Assembly: GCF_020906515.1 (NCBI RefSeq)
Contig: NC_085849.1
Location: 806,001-870,000 of the forward strand
Source of the DNA: Vanrija pseudolonga
Lineage: Eukaryota; Basidiomycota; Tremellomycetes; Trichosporonales; Trichosporonaceae
Reading direction: 5' to 3'
DNA: 64,000 bases
A model generated the notes under the pieces. It had not been told where the DNA came from. It ran no database searches and saw only the letters and a list, made by a program, of their open reading frames with translations. A program made the translations under genes and the position numbers. This document shows positions 22,112 to 33,969 of the stretch, in pieces. The number at the start of each line of letters is the position of its first letter. Position 1 is the first letter of the stretch.

Positions 22112-23468
22112 TCACCAGGTGGGGTGGTACTCGGTGGTTGAGGGCGGGTATTGGCCGGTAACGGCGGGCGTCTTGTGGTCCACCACCACCTCAGCCTCGC
22201 CCGTCGCGAGACCCAGCCCGAGGCCGATACCGCGCTCCGAGCTCGAGCCCGCAGACGACGAGCTAGTGAGCACCGACCATTGGCCAGGAATACGCGCGTA
22301 CGACAGGCTCGTCGTCGACCGGTAGGTAGGTAACGGGAGGGGCAGGTCACGGGGGCGCCGCGGGGGCGACGGCGACGGCGAGCGGCGCGAGGGAAAGGCC
22401 GCAAAGCTTTGCGGGCGCGGGTGGTACATGCGCCGCGAAGAGTCCTGGAACGAGCTCTGGCGCGACGTGAAGGGCGGTAACACCGGTGAGGGGTCGCGGT
22501 TGTGCACGACCCAGTAGGTTGGCGGGCCGGTGAAGTGGTGGAGGGCGGTGCTCGGAGCGTCCTCGGCGTGCGCGTCGTAGGGCGGCTTGGGGAGGTCCTT
22601 GATCATTGACAGGCGGAAGTTGGAAGCTGACTGGCGCTTGTCGACAGATCGGCGCATCTCAACTGACCTGAGCATGTCGGTGCGGCGTGGCGACAGCACC
22701 TCGGTCTCGCCTAGCAGCTGCGTTGGCGACCTGACATTAGCTTCACTTGCGTTGTTACTCACCCCGCCACCTGGCCAAACTTCCAGGACGCCCAGTTGAC
22801 CTCGATGCCCATACACCCGCGGGCAACCCATGACGCGTGGCTCGCCCAGACGGCAGTCTCGACAAGCGAGAGGTTACGTTTCGTCTGCGCGCTGCGGCGC
22901 GTGTCGAACCCCACGAATGGGTTCGCGTCGAAGCGGTGCGTGCTGGGGCGGTATGGGTGGTCGCTGCGTGCGATTTTCTGTACGAACGGGAGGAGAGTGG
23001 CTGGTACTGGGCGAGGAAGGAGAAGGAGCGCCTGGTGTCAGTGACGCGAGGAAGGCGACTTACAAAGGAGCTGGCCATCGCCCCGTCGCGCAGCCGGTAT
23101 TGCAGCGCCGCGAGCGTCCACTCCCGACCGCAGTCGCCACTGCCAGGTGAGTGAACAGACACGTGGCACCACCTACAAGTAGTGAGCTGGGAGGTCAGAG
23201 TAGCCGAGGACACTGACCACCGCCTCGCGGATGGCCGAGAGCCTTGCTGGCTCATTGAGAAAGTTGCCCGCGGTCGCGTGGAAGATGTCGCTCTGGCGGG
23301 TTAGCGCGACCAGCTCACGGCACCCACTTTGTACGCGTGCTCTTGGGGCCCGGGGTGCCCGGTAAACCATGGGCAGGACGACCGCCGCCCGCACCCGCAC
23401 TGGGCGGGGGAGAAGCTGATGGCTGTCAGAAGACCGCGGAGCGCGTCGGCGATGGACATTGGCGACAT
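22112..23468 (-). CDS. Orphan protein with four ultra-short introns
   Basis: Exons 23468-23328, 23292-23177, 23139-23064, 23031-22763 and 22730-22112 give 406 residues, all phases agreeing. I do not recognise the family. Residues 1-220 look like a folded domain: ISFSPAQCGCGRRSSCPWF, SDIFHATAGNFLNEPARL, REWTLAALQYRLRDG, ANPFVGFDTRR and WVARGCMGIEVNWASWKFG. The last 200 residues are Ser/Pro/Arg-rich and look disordered. The introns are 35, 37, 32 and 32 nt, near the lower limit for spliceosomal introns. There is no signal peptide or clear membrane segment. A second ATG at 23459 would remove three residues. The reconstructed frame is well supported by phase and by the switch from compositionally mixed to Gly/Trp/Cys-rich folded sequence at each joined exon. 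Confidence 0.65.
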
Positions 23469-23744
23469 GGGACTTACAGAGAAGGCATTGTTCAAGAAGA
23501 AAGGTTGGTATTTACAGAGAATCGGAGGGGTTGGAGGAGATACACAGGGTGTGGGAGCTGCACTGCAGTGAGGATGATGAGGTTGTGGCAGGAAGGAAGG
23601 TGATTGTGTTGCACATGAGGGAAGACACACCAATGATCCACATCGACTGTCGGCGCCAAGGAGATGCCACCCACCCACAGGCCACAGGGGCGTCTACACA
23701 TCAATGATACAACTAATTGCTACAATCTATGCGCCCTACACGCC

Positions 23745-24984
23745 CTACAACGGCGCCTCGCCGCCAACCCAGTCGGCGCACCACCGCGCCATATCCGCAA
23801 CCTTGCGCATACCGGGGTCGCTCCTCGCCAGGCGCAGGTCGGGGCGGAGCCTCACATCCTCGTCCATCATGTCGCCGCGATCGCCCGCTGGCACAGCCCC
23901 TCGCGCACCAGGGCGGTAGACATAGTCGCCCATGATGGCCGAGTAGCGCGGCAACGTACGGAAGAGCACGACTGGCGCGGGGGGCAACTGGCCGCCTGTG
24001 GGCGACAGGACTAGCTGCGCGCCCTCGCCTGTGCCGGGCGACGCGGGGCGGAAGGTGGCATCTGGGGGGCGTAAGCTGCGGCTCATCGACGCTTGCAGTC
24101 GCGCTGTCGCGCCAACGCACCTTGGATCAACACCACATCACCCTTGCGCACCATGCTTCCCCAGTCTCGCGCACACCCCTCCCAGAGCTTGACGTCGCAG
24201 CTCACAGGATCCTTCATGCTCTCACCGCGTGGCGGAGGTGCAGACACCCTCCATGACGCGATCCACAGCTCGGCGTCACGCCCGCCACGCCCGCCGCCCC
24301 GGCGCTGTCGTTGGACAGGGGGCTCCACACTCATCACACAACACATGACCGTGACGCGCTGCGGTCCAGCGTCCTCGGCTGGCCGCCTAACCGACCGAGT
24401 GCGTACTGGCGGCTGCTCTGCCAGCACGGCCTGCAAGGTCGTAAGCTTGCTCAATGGCAGTGTCCATCTGGGGAGATGGGCAACGGAAGCATTGGGAGCA
24501 CTCGGAGGCAGGGATGCCGTCGTGTTCAATGACGATATCAAGCTTTCGGTCTGATCGATATGTGGGAGCGCGGCCAGGAAGGAATCTGTCGTGTGAATCG
24601 CAGGTTCGCACGCGTTCCGCACCGACTCGACTCACCCGACGCTCGCAGCCTCCTTGACCGACGTCTTCCCGAGCTTGACTCTGCGTGCGGGTCCACGTCG
24701 TCGACGGGGCGCTTGTCTGGCTCGTCAAACACAATCTCTGCGCATGAAGAGGACTGTGCCAAGCTTTCAGAGACGTGCCGCAACGGTGGTTCCAGCGGTA
24801 CAATGCTCTCGCTGGAATGTTGTTGATGTGGTATGGGAATCGCGTGCAACGTCACGTGGGGCTCCGAGAATGGAGATGCCAAGTCGAGGATTGGGGGCAG
24901 ATAGGCGTGATAGTGGGTCGTCTTGTCATGTGAACGGCGTGTTTGGGCACTCGTGGGTGGTGCCGCCGCGTCGGCGCGTGCCAT
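23745..24984 (-). CDS. OB-fold-like protein of unknown function
   Basis: Exons 24984-24636, 24585-24121 and 24061-23745 give 376 residues. The N-terminal third is Ser/Pro/His-rich. Residues about 200-320 alternate hydrophobic strands in an OB-fold-like pattern: RVTVMCCVMSVEPPV, AELWIASWRVS, CDVKLWEGCARDWGSMV, RKGDVVLIQDATFR, and then AQLVLSPTGGQ. The GDVVLIQ turn resembles single-strand DNA or RNA binders such as RPA-like and shieldin/telomere OB proteins. I cannot assign it to any of these. Both introns (50 and 59 nt) are phase 1 and restore the hydrophobic strands. The gene runs in the same direction as the orphan gene, 276 bp upstream of it. Confidence 0.55.
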
Positions 24985-26204
24985 GCGGACGGTGGTGTTT
25001 CAAGGGCCGGTCAGCTGTGAGAAGTCGGAGCTGCAGGTCGGCGGTCGGGCCGTGTAAAACAGGCGAGTGACGGGGCGGAAGGAGGGATGAAAGGAAGACA
25101 CAAGAGTGGGGGAGCAGATTGACCCGTTTAGCGGCGACTTGGGTTTGTTAATCCCCAAGTCACCTAGTCACCTGATGACTTGTCGCATTTCAAAGTGGGC
25201 AACAAACTTTGTTAATGGGGGTTTGCGGGGTCAAATAGGCAAATTATACGATTTTCGGTCGATAACTCTGACGAAGTGTCAGGTGTTTCTCGGCTTTGCC
25301 CCTGACTTTGCAAACTGTCCATCCCTGCCGAAGCGAAGCACGAGCAGAGGTCGGTTACACACACGATGACGTTTCCCGCATCTCATGCTCATCGGCAATA
25401 TCCTTTCAAGTCCCTGGCTGGCACGGCGGCTGGGCAACAGGCAAGGCCACGACAGACTTGAGCCCTCGGCGCCGCCCCAGCCAGCCCCGACTCGCACACA
25501 CTGCTGCACTCTCTGTCTCGTACCTGATGCGGCGATCACTCGTCATGGTCACAACTGGGGGGGATGGCTCTAGGGGTACCTCCCCTCCCGCAAATGCGCA
25601 ATGACGGGTGTTACCCTAGCCAGCCGCAGCCGCAGCCGAAGCGCACGCCCGACCCGCACCTCTGTGCCGCTGAGGTCGCAGAGCCCAATGGCAGCAACCC
25701 TTGCCCCCCCCGTGTCGCCGTTCTATGGCCCCAGCCTAAACCGCTTGGCACATCCTGAGAGGTCCACCTTATCCTGGCCATGTGGAGGGCCAGCAAGGGT
25801 TGTCTCCCGGTCCCGTGCATGCAAAAGTTCCCCCCCAAGGTACGGCCCAGTTGTCGTCGTCGTCGGCTCGGTTCAGTGGGCGTGCAGATCCTAGAGCACG
25901 CGCCCGGCGGAAACTGCCAGGTCAGTCGGTCGGGGCAGTCACAGTCACACCCACCCCGACACTTCTCTGCCTGCCTGCTGATCACTCTCGTGTCAGTCTC
26001 TGGCAGAGACAGCCGTCTCCCGCGACGACGAGACAACCGTCTGCTTTCAACAACACAAACACGTCTAGCACACACTTGTCTTGCTTGTTCCAGACCAGCA
26101 TTCTCACTCAGGGCGCAACGCAACACGCTATCAGCAAGCTAGCTACCGACACACGGCCCGACAATCCTTATCCTGCGGCCGCCGGCCCACACCCCTTCCT
26201 CGCC
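24985..26204. other. Divergent promoter with nested inverted repeats
   Basis: This 1.2 kb lies between the OB-like gene and the hybrid kinase. Around 25125-25300 the sequence becomes AT-richer than its surroundings. It holds two overlapping inverted repeats (GACTTGGG/CCCAAGTC and CAAGTCA/TGACTTG) between 25136 and 25182. An open frame runs into the kinase start from 25782, but the residues before 26205 are low-complexity, so I treat them as leader. Confidence 0.45.
25136..25182. repeat. Overlapping inverted repeats
   Basis: An 8-bp arm at 25136-25143 pairs with 25154-25161 around a 10-nt loop. Part of that second arm (25156-25162) can instead pair with 25176-25182. The two hairpins exclude each other. 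Confidence 0.6.
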
Positions 26205-29200
26205 ATGACAGGCAGCAGTGCCCCGCCGCCACCAAAGCCGTCGTCGCGAATCATTAGCGACTGGTCTCTCGATGCGAGTCTCAAGACGGCATCGTACCCT
26301 GGCTCTGCCGACGGGGTCGAGGCGCTCGAGAGTGGAGTCGAGAACCTCGCGCTCGAGTCACTACCCATTGACATGAGCCGGCTGCCCAAAGAGTATCTCG
26401 AGGTGCGTCGCGTCCAAGCTGGCCTCTTGCTAACGACCCAGGCATATCCGTACCCCGCCTTCGTCCTCATCAATGATGTCCCCCCACGGCCGTGGGCGAA
26501 CGGCCGCGGAATCGAGCCGACATCGGTGATCGATCTGCCATTCACCCAGACGACAGCCCTATCCCTCCCAACCTTTACGCCAGTATGGGCCAACGAGCCG
26601 TGGAAACTGGCTGCAGAGGGCAAACCACTTCTCTCATGTCTCTCGATTGAGAGCGCGCGCATGTTGGGCGAGTGGCTATCCGGAGCCCAGGATTTACGCG
26701 TTCGCTCCATTTCGGGAGCCACCAGCAATCACAACAGCATTCCTGACCTCGACTCGCCAGATGCCGTGCCCGAGACTTCTCCAGGATCCGTCTCAGACGT
26801 CACCAATACCCCCTCTCTGACGTCTGCGTCGACGCAGGACACGACTCTTTCGGGCACGCCTGCAGACCTGCTCCCTCCGCCCTCCACTCTCACCCTCGAG
26901 TTCAGCTTCCCCTCTGGCCCGCGCGTCTTCGAGGTCATCAGGTCGACCATGCCCGTGTACTACAGCAACAGGAAAGAGGCGTCCCAAATTGGAACACATA
27001 CCTTTGCCGTCATCACCATGATTCCTCGGCCCGGGTCTCAGCTGCTACCAAAGCAGCAGCTGTCTCCTGTCACTCCCAAATCGGCTGGCATCCCAGCTGT
27101 CACCATGGTGGAGCTGGAGGACGAGATTACAACGCCATCGATTCCGAAGGGGTCTGAGCTGGCTCGCTTGATGCTCACGGGAAGACCTGAAGAACCCCGT
27201 TGGACACCAGAATCCAACACGCCGCACGCGATGGAGAGCCCGTCGCTCGCCAGCGGCCCCGTTCACTTCTACCGCGATGGGAGAGTCAGAAATATCGTTT
27301 CTGCTACCAGTGTCAAATCGGAGAGTGACGACGCTACTACAACGGACGTCCACGAGCTGCTCGACCGTGTCGATTGGGCAAAGACGTCACTGGGTGCAAA
27401 GGATGATTGGTCTCAGAGCCTCAAAACGAGTGGTTCGTAACCTCGACTCTGTCCGCTGCTGACATCAGTTTCAATGGTGCTCTACTACCCGCTCAAGGCC
27501 TGTCTGTGGTGGGGCAAGGACTTCACTCTGATCTATAATCAGATGTATGCCGAGGTGAGTGTGGCGGTGGTGGGCTCTCGTGATGCTGACGAGAACAGCA
27601 AGTGCCAAACCACCCCAACGTGTTTGGCAAGTCCGGTCCTCAAGCTTGGGCAGGTACGTTTAGTACCTGTGAGAATCCGGAGCTGATCATGCTAGAAATG
27701 TGGACCGTGCTCGGCCCCTTGACAGAACTGGTCCTTGGAGGAACTCCTATGTATCGGGAGGACGGTATGTCAAGTGCTCCGACCTCGCTAACAATAGATT
27801 TCTTTTTGTGGCGAAAAGTCGACACCGAGCCGCTCTACGAGGCGTATCGCTCCCATGTCTGGCTCCCGATCCTCAAGCCAGAAGGCCAAGTCGGAGGCTT
27901 GTTCCACTCCATGGTGGACACCACCGAGAAGGTCCTCTCCGAGCGCCGAATGGCCGCCATCAGAGATATGGGTGAACGGACCTGTGAGTGTGACAACGAT
28001 TTACCGAGCTAACAAACCCCAGTTGTTGCCCGCACCGTCGAGGAGTTTAGCCAAGGCGTCTTGGAGGGTATCGAATCGGGTTACAAGGACACTCCGTTTG
28101 CCCTCCTCTACCATGTTGAGCCACCAAGTGAGACGCCTTTGGTAGCTGCAGCTAACCCACAGACACCTCGCAACCGAGAAAGACCTTTGCGCATATCATG
28201 CCCTCGGACGATCAGCTCGCCCCGACGCAGGTTCAGCTCCGATACGCAGGAGGTGTAGGCGTTCCGGAAGGTCATCCATCATCGCCAGCCACAACGACTG
28301 TTACGATCCCCGCTCGATCGATTGATGTATCCAGCAGTATCAAGGCAGCGTTTACCGACCCCGATGCTGGTCACCGGCATTCTTCAGCTTCAATTGGCGG
28401 TGTCAACCCATTTGGAAATGCCCAGGCTCTCACCGACCCAGAGGACATCATCCGCGGGGCGAGCGAGCAAAAGAACGCCGGCCACCAGTGGCCCTTTATG
28501 CAGGCCATCCAGACTCGGCAGCCTGTGCTCGTCGAGGACTGCCGCTCCATCATTACTGGATATCCTATCAGGGTGTGGGATGAGTTACCAACCAAGGCGC
28601 TCGTCATCCCCATTGCCCATGATTCGGAGGAGGGCCTGCCGAATGCGATTCTCGTCCTTGGCCTCAACGTTCGGCGTCCCTACGAGGCGGACTACAAGGC
28701 TTTCATTGTGAGTTGACCGCGCTGTGGACGACGCTGACATCTCTAGCACGGGTATGCCCATACAATACACGTCTCACTTCGCGTACTGACGAAGACAGCC
28801 TTCGCCTCCAGATTGCTTCTGGCTTGACGGCAGTGCGGTCATACCAGGCTGAGATCCGCCGAATCGAAGAGCTCGCGGCGCTCGACCGGGCGAAGAGCAT
28901 GCTCTTCTCCAACGTCTCACATGAGCTGAGAACGCCACTGACGCTTATTGCTGGGCCGATTGAGGACCTGGTGAACGAGATGCCTGATGGACCACAGCGC
29001 GAAGCGCTCATCATGGCTAGGCGGAATGTGTACGTGGAGAACGAGTCTTTCGGGTGAAGCTGACAGTCCAGGCGCCGCATGACCCGGCTGGTATCCATGC
29101 TCATGGACGCAAGCAAGCTCGAGGCAGGCAGGCTCAAGGGCTCGTTCCGCCTGGTCAACCTTGGCATCGTCACGCGCGACATTGTCGTAAGCCCATTGGA

Positions 29201-32200
29201 GCCGACCGCAGCTGACACATCCCGCAGAGCCTCTTCCGAACCGCCATGGACAGAACAAAGCTTGAATTCATCGTCGACTGCGATCTCAGCAACTGCGAGG
29301 TCTACGTTGATCCTGAGAAGTGGGAGAAGATTCTGTTCAACTTGGTCGGTGAGTATCAGCAGTCGCAGCGAATGCTCACGCCATCAGGAAACGCCATGAA
29401 ATATACAATGGAGGGCTACGTCAAAGTGTCTCTCCACTACACCCGCGAGGAGGCAATCGTCGAGGTGGCCGATACAGGTGTCGGAATCCCAAGTATGTGG
29501 CAGTGTGGCTGCAACACCTTTCCGCTAACCACTCCAGCCTCCGACCTCAGCTCTGTTGGCGAACGTTTCTTCCGCGCCGAATCAGTAGCGCATCTTCACG
29601 AGGGCACTGGCATCGGGCTGTCATTGACCAAGGTGGGTAGTCGAGAGGATTCATATCTGACCCACCAGAAACTCATCCAACTGCACCAAGGCACGCTGGA
29701 CATTGAGAGTAACACTGCCGAGCAGTCGGACGATGGCAGCCGTAAGTCGTATGTGGCTATCAGTTGCTGACACGCGCAGACGGCTCAGTGTTCCGCGTCC
29801 ACATTCCACTTGGCCGCAACCACCTACCCCCTGATTCCATCGAAGACGACGTTACGACAGACATTGTCTCCTCCTCGCGGTCCTACACCCCAGGCATGGG
29901 CGAGGAGTGGCACAGCTGGTCCGAGGGCAGCATGTCCGAGTGGTTTGACGCCGACGAGCCGTCGACGAACGTCATGCCTGGTCTCGGCCCCTCGTCGCGA
30001 GGCATCGATCCAAGTACGCTGTACTTCAAGAAGGAAGACGTTATCATGCTTGTTGACGACTCGGCTGATACACGACGATACGTTCGGTCAATCCTCGAGC
30101 CGTTCTGCACCATCGTCGAGGCTCGCGATGGCCAGGAAGCTCTCGACACATACGACGTCAAGCCGCCCGACCTTATCATTGCCGATGTCATGATGCCGAG
30201 AGTGAGTTGGCTGTATGTGCACCTCCTAACTCCCCAGCTTGATGGCTTCGGCCTTCTGGAAGCGCTTAGGAAGGGAACGAAGGAGCAGCAGATTGTCCCA
30301 TTCATTCTGCTCACCGCTATCGACGACGGCCAGTTTGAGGGTCTCCTAGCAGGCGCTGATGGTGGGTTTGAAATATGAGCGCGCTGACCCTTCCAGACTA
30401 TCTCTCGACGCCTTTCAACGCGCGTGAGCTCGTGGCTCGTGTTCACATGCAGTAAGTTGCCTCACCTCGCTCAGCCACGTTCTAACTTTCTCTCCAGGCT
30501 GCAGCTTGGCAAGAAGCGCAAGACGCTGGAAACACTGTTCGACGAGCGTACTGCCGAACTGAGGACGTTAACAGAGCTGTCACCGGTTGGCATCTTCCGA
30601 TGCACTCCAGACGGCTATGTGTCGTACGCCAACCACGCCTGGTAAGCCCTTGACCGCCTCCCTCCCGCTGACACCGCAGGCATGACCTCTCTGGCTACCC
30701 TATGGGCCAGGAGATCACCAACTGGGGTGACTTCATCGTGGAGGAGCACCAGGCGCGTATCCGCCACCTCTGGGAGACATACGTACCGTCGACCGCGCCA
30801 AGCGTATGGGCCGAATGGCAATGGAACAATGGGCGGTGGGGTGCCACACAGGTGCTCCGCCTCGACGAGGTGGTTCCTGGCTCTCCTCCAGGCTTCATCG
30901 GCTGCTCAATCGACATTACCGAACGCAAGCTGAACGAGGAGATGCAGCTCTTGCGCGTCAAGGAGGCGGAGCAACGGCGCGAAGAGGCCGAGGATGCCAA
31001 ACGCCAACAAGAACTCCTCATCGACATCACGTCGCACGAGATCCGCAACCCGATCAGCAGTCTCATGCAGTGTTCATCGCTCGTCAAGACCAATTTGACG
31101 GCTCTGCAGGAAGAGCTGAAGCGCAGCATGGAAGGGGACGACGACTTCAAGCCGACGCACCAGCTCCTTGCGACGATCGACGACGACCTCGAGGCACTGG
31201 AGAGTATCTACCAGTGTGCCCTTACGCAAGAGCGGATCAGCAACGATGTGTTGTCTCTGGGCAAGATTCAGCTCGACATGTTGCGTGAGTGGCGCAGTCG
31301 ACTGTGGCAGAGTACCGGCTTACCTTGCAGAAATGTTCGACGTCGAGACGACAATCGCCAAGCAGGCGCAAAAGGCCGTGTCCGTGTTCCAGAACGAAGC
31401 ACGCATGAAGCGTATCGACCTGTCCATGGAACTCGGGGAGGCGTTTGAGAAGTTGGGAGTGGAGGTGGTCTTGACGGATCCAGTGCGACTGGGTCAGGTG
31501 TAAGTGAACGCAAGTCGTCGAGGTGCTTAGCTCACGCGCCAGTGTCACCAACCTGTTGTCCAATGCAATCCGTTTTACGGCCACGAGCAAGGTCCGCAAG
31601 ATCAAGCTCGAGGTTGATGTCGGTTTGGAGCAGCCGACGGATGCGACCTGCAACAAGCCCAAGCCGTCTGGCCCTCTGCCGTCATCTGTCGACGCTGACA
31701 CACCGTTGTACCTCTATGTGTCTGGTGAGTGCTGACTCGCGTGGCTCCGGAGCGAACGCAGCGCTGACAATTGCAGTGTCCGACACAGGCCCAGGCCTCA
31801 CCGAGGAGGAACTGAACATGCTCTTCCTGCGCTTCTCCCAAGCATCAGCCAAGACCCACACTGTCTTTGGCGGCTCAGGCCTCGGCCTCTTCGTCTGCCG
31901 CAAGATCACGGAGCGCATGGGCGGCCGTATCGAAGTGGCAAGCAAGTACGGCCAGGGGTCCACGTTCCGCTTCTTTATCAAGGCTAGGGCATGTCCGATC
32001 CCCAGCGGCCCAGCCCACCCCGGCACCCCGCTGGCTGACCCGACGGCGTTCAGCTGGGACACGGAGAAGCCGCACATCTTGGTAGTGGAGGACAACCTGA
32101 TCAACCAGACGGTTCTGAGGCGGCAACTCAAGCACGTCGGGCTGACGGTGGACTGTGTGTCGAATGGCGTCGAGGCGCTGGACAAGATCCGCTCGACCAT

Positions 32201-32665
32201 GTCGCTGGTGGAGGGGACAAGCGAACGGCAGAACCCCAAGGAGCGCGGGTACGACTGTGTCCTGATGGACCTCGAGATGCCGATCATGGACGGGTACACG
32301 GCTGCGCGGATGCTGCGGGCAGACGAGGAGGCTGGCAAGGTGACGCGGGCGTCGATTATCGCGTTAAGTGGGTAGCCGTGTGGTTGACTGAGCTGACCCA
32401 GCAGCTGGAAACGCGCGACAGGCGCTGATCAACGAGGCGATGAAGGACTTTGACGATGTAGTGGTCAAGCCGTACCGCTTGGTGAGTGGGAGACTGCGAT
32501 GGCGCAGACAACTGACGCACGCAGGACCAACTGCTGTCCAAGATTGAGACGCTCACAAAAGGCACGATTGACAGGGCAGGCAAGAGAGAGGTGACGAGAC
32601 CTGCACTGAGAAGGAGGACGGGCGGTGTGGAGATGGCGCCGGCGGTGCAGGCAGCGCAATCCTAG
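26205..32665 (+). CDS. TCO2: Double hybrid histidine kinase (Tco2-type: two kinases, two receivers)
   Basis: Twenty-four exons give 1842 residues. Exons start at 26205, 27469, 27599, 27696, 27798, 28023, 28163, 28747, 28799, 29072, 29228, 29388, 29538, 29669, 29780, 30238, 30397, 30498, 30680, 31331, 31543, 31777, 32405 and 32525; ends follow from GT donors and phase. Order: N-terminal region and PAS/GAF-like segments (about 1-780), HisKA 1 with SNVSHELRTPLTL (His near 800), HATPase 1 (DTGVGIP, GTGIGLSLTK), receiver 1 (VDDSADTRRYV, IIADVMMPR, near 1095-1205), PAS (GIFRCTPDGYVSYANHAW), HisKA 2 with DITSHEIRNPISSL (near 1373), HATPase 2 (SDTGPGL, GGSGLGLF), receiver 2 (VVEDNLINQ, VLMDLEMPIMDG, VKPYR). 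Cryptococcus Tco2 has the same layout and feeds the Hog1 pathway. No transmembrane segment is seen. Receiver 1 has Thr in place of the switch Lys. Confidence 0.9.
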
Positions 32666-32785
32666 AATGTATCCCTAGACGACTGTAATAGCGGAGGGCC
32701 GCGACTGTAATCATGCATGCATATGTAGGCTGGTGTGGGGGGTGGGGTGGGTGACTATGTGAGGCAGAGTGTGCGGGCGTGGCCG

Positions 32786-33875
32786 CTACAGCACCTCTGC
32801 CCAGCCGAGCGCGATCCAGCGCTCGACGAGGTGGTACCGGACGAGATGGGTTGTGCCTTCTGCGAGGTACGCCGTGTCGCCGCTGCGATGTCAGCACAAT
32901 ACCCACGCTCCTACTCACTGCTCGAGCGTGACCTCGCCGCAGTCCTTGCGACAGAGCACCAAAACAGGCGTATTAGCATTCGGTGTGGGCACTAGGTGGG
33001 CGTCAGCTCTTCCTCCTCGCTCGCTCGCGTACCCATCGACACCCCATCCCCGTACGTCTCGTCCGTGCGCCTCAGCCACTCGGGCAGCGAGTCGAGCACC
33101 GAGTGCGCGTAGTGCTGCGACACGAGCTCGGCGTACTTGTGCGCGTGGGCCAGTTCGGCGCCCGAGAAGAGGGGGTGCAGGTCGGGCGTGGAGACAATGT
33201 GCTGGGCGAACTTTTCGATCTGGGGGAGTCAGCACCTGGCCATCTCAGGCTCATCGAGTCCTGGCTCACGCCGAGCTCGCGCCTGCGGCGCTCGCTTACC
33301 TTGTGCAACCTGACCCGCACGTAGCTCCGCACGAGATACTTTGCCCTTTCCATCTCAGTCTGCACCAGCACGAGACGGAAGTGCTCCTCCTCGCTGGTCT
33401 GGGGATCGGCGCGCAGCGTGTCCAGCATTTGTTGCTGCAGCGTGAGCATGCACATTACCCCCACTTCCACAGCGACGCAACCCACCTGCTGCTCAAGCCG
33501 ATCAAGTAACGAGTCCAGCAGCTCCCCCTCCCACCTAAGCAAGGAGGGCACGCCGCGCTCGCGCACCCACGCGCGCGAGAGCCGGCGCACGTCGTCGAGC
33601 GTGTCTTCCTCGTGTCCGGGGGAGAGGTCCGCCGCGGAGAAGATGCTCGACGGCTCGGGGGCAGGCTCAGCGTCCATCCCCCCTCCCCCGCCCGCGTCCG
33701 TAGCCCCGTCGAGCACGCTCTCGCCGTACAACCCCGGCGCGGGCGTGCCCGCCATGCTCGACAGCCGCGTGAGGAACGACCGCGCGGGCGCGGCGCTGCC
33801 TGCACGCGAGGAGCCAGCTTGTGCCTGCCCTGCGGGGTAGTGCGCCTCGTCGTCGTCGTCGAAAAAGGAGGACAT
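32786..33875 (-). CDS. SLD5: GINS complex subunit Sld5
   Basis: Exons 33875-33486, 33434-33300, 33219-33033, 32991-32919 and 32882-32786 give 293 residues. After an acidic, Ser/Ala-rich N-terminus, the A domain shows LSRAWVRERGVPSLLRWEGEL and then EEEHFRLVLVQTEMERAKY with VRSYVRVRLHKIEKF, typical of Sld5. The C-terminal B domain ends LVRYHLVERWIALGWAEVL. GINS binds Mcm2-7 and Cdc45 in the replicative helicase. The first intron (51 nt) is a multiple of three without stops. I spliced it out because the family has no insert after the paired glutamines there. Its stop lies 120 bp from that of the convergent kinase gene. An ACGCGT box is found 95 bp upstream of the start. Confidence 0.88.
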
Positions 33876-33969
33876 GGCGTGGTGGGTCGTGGTGGTGTGG
33901 GTTGTCGCAAGATGCGCAAGAGTTACCGTCGTTGATATCTCGGATTCAGGGTTTCGACGCGCACAACCA

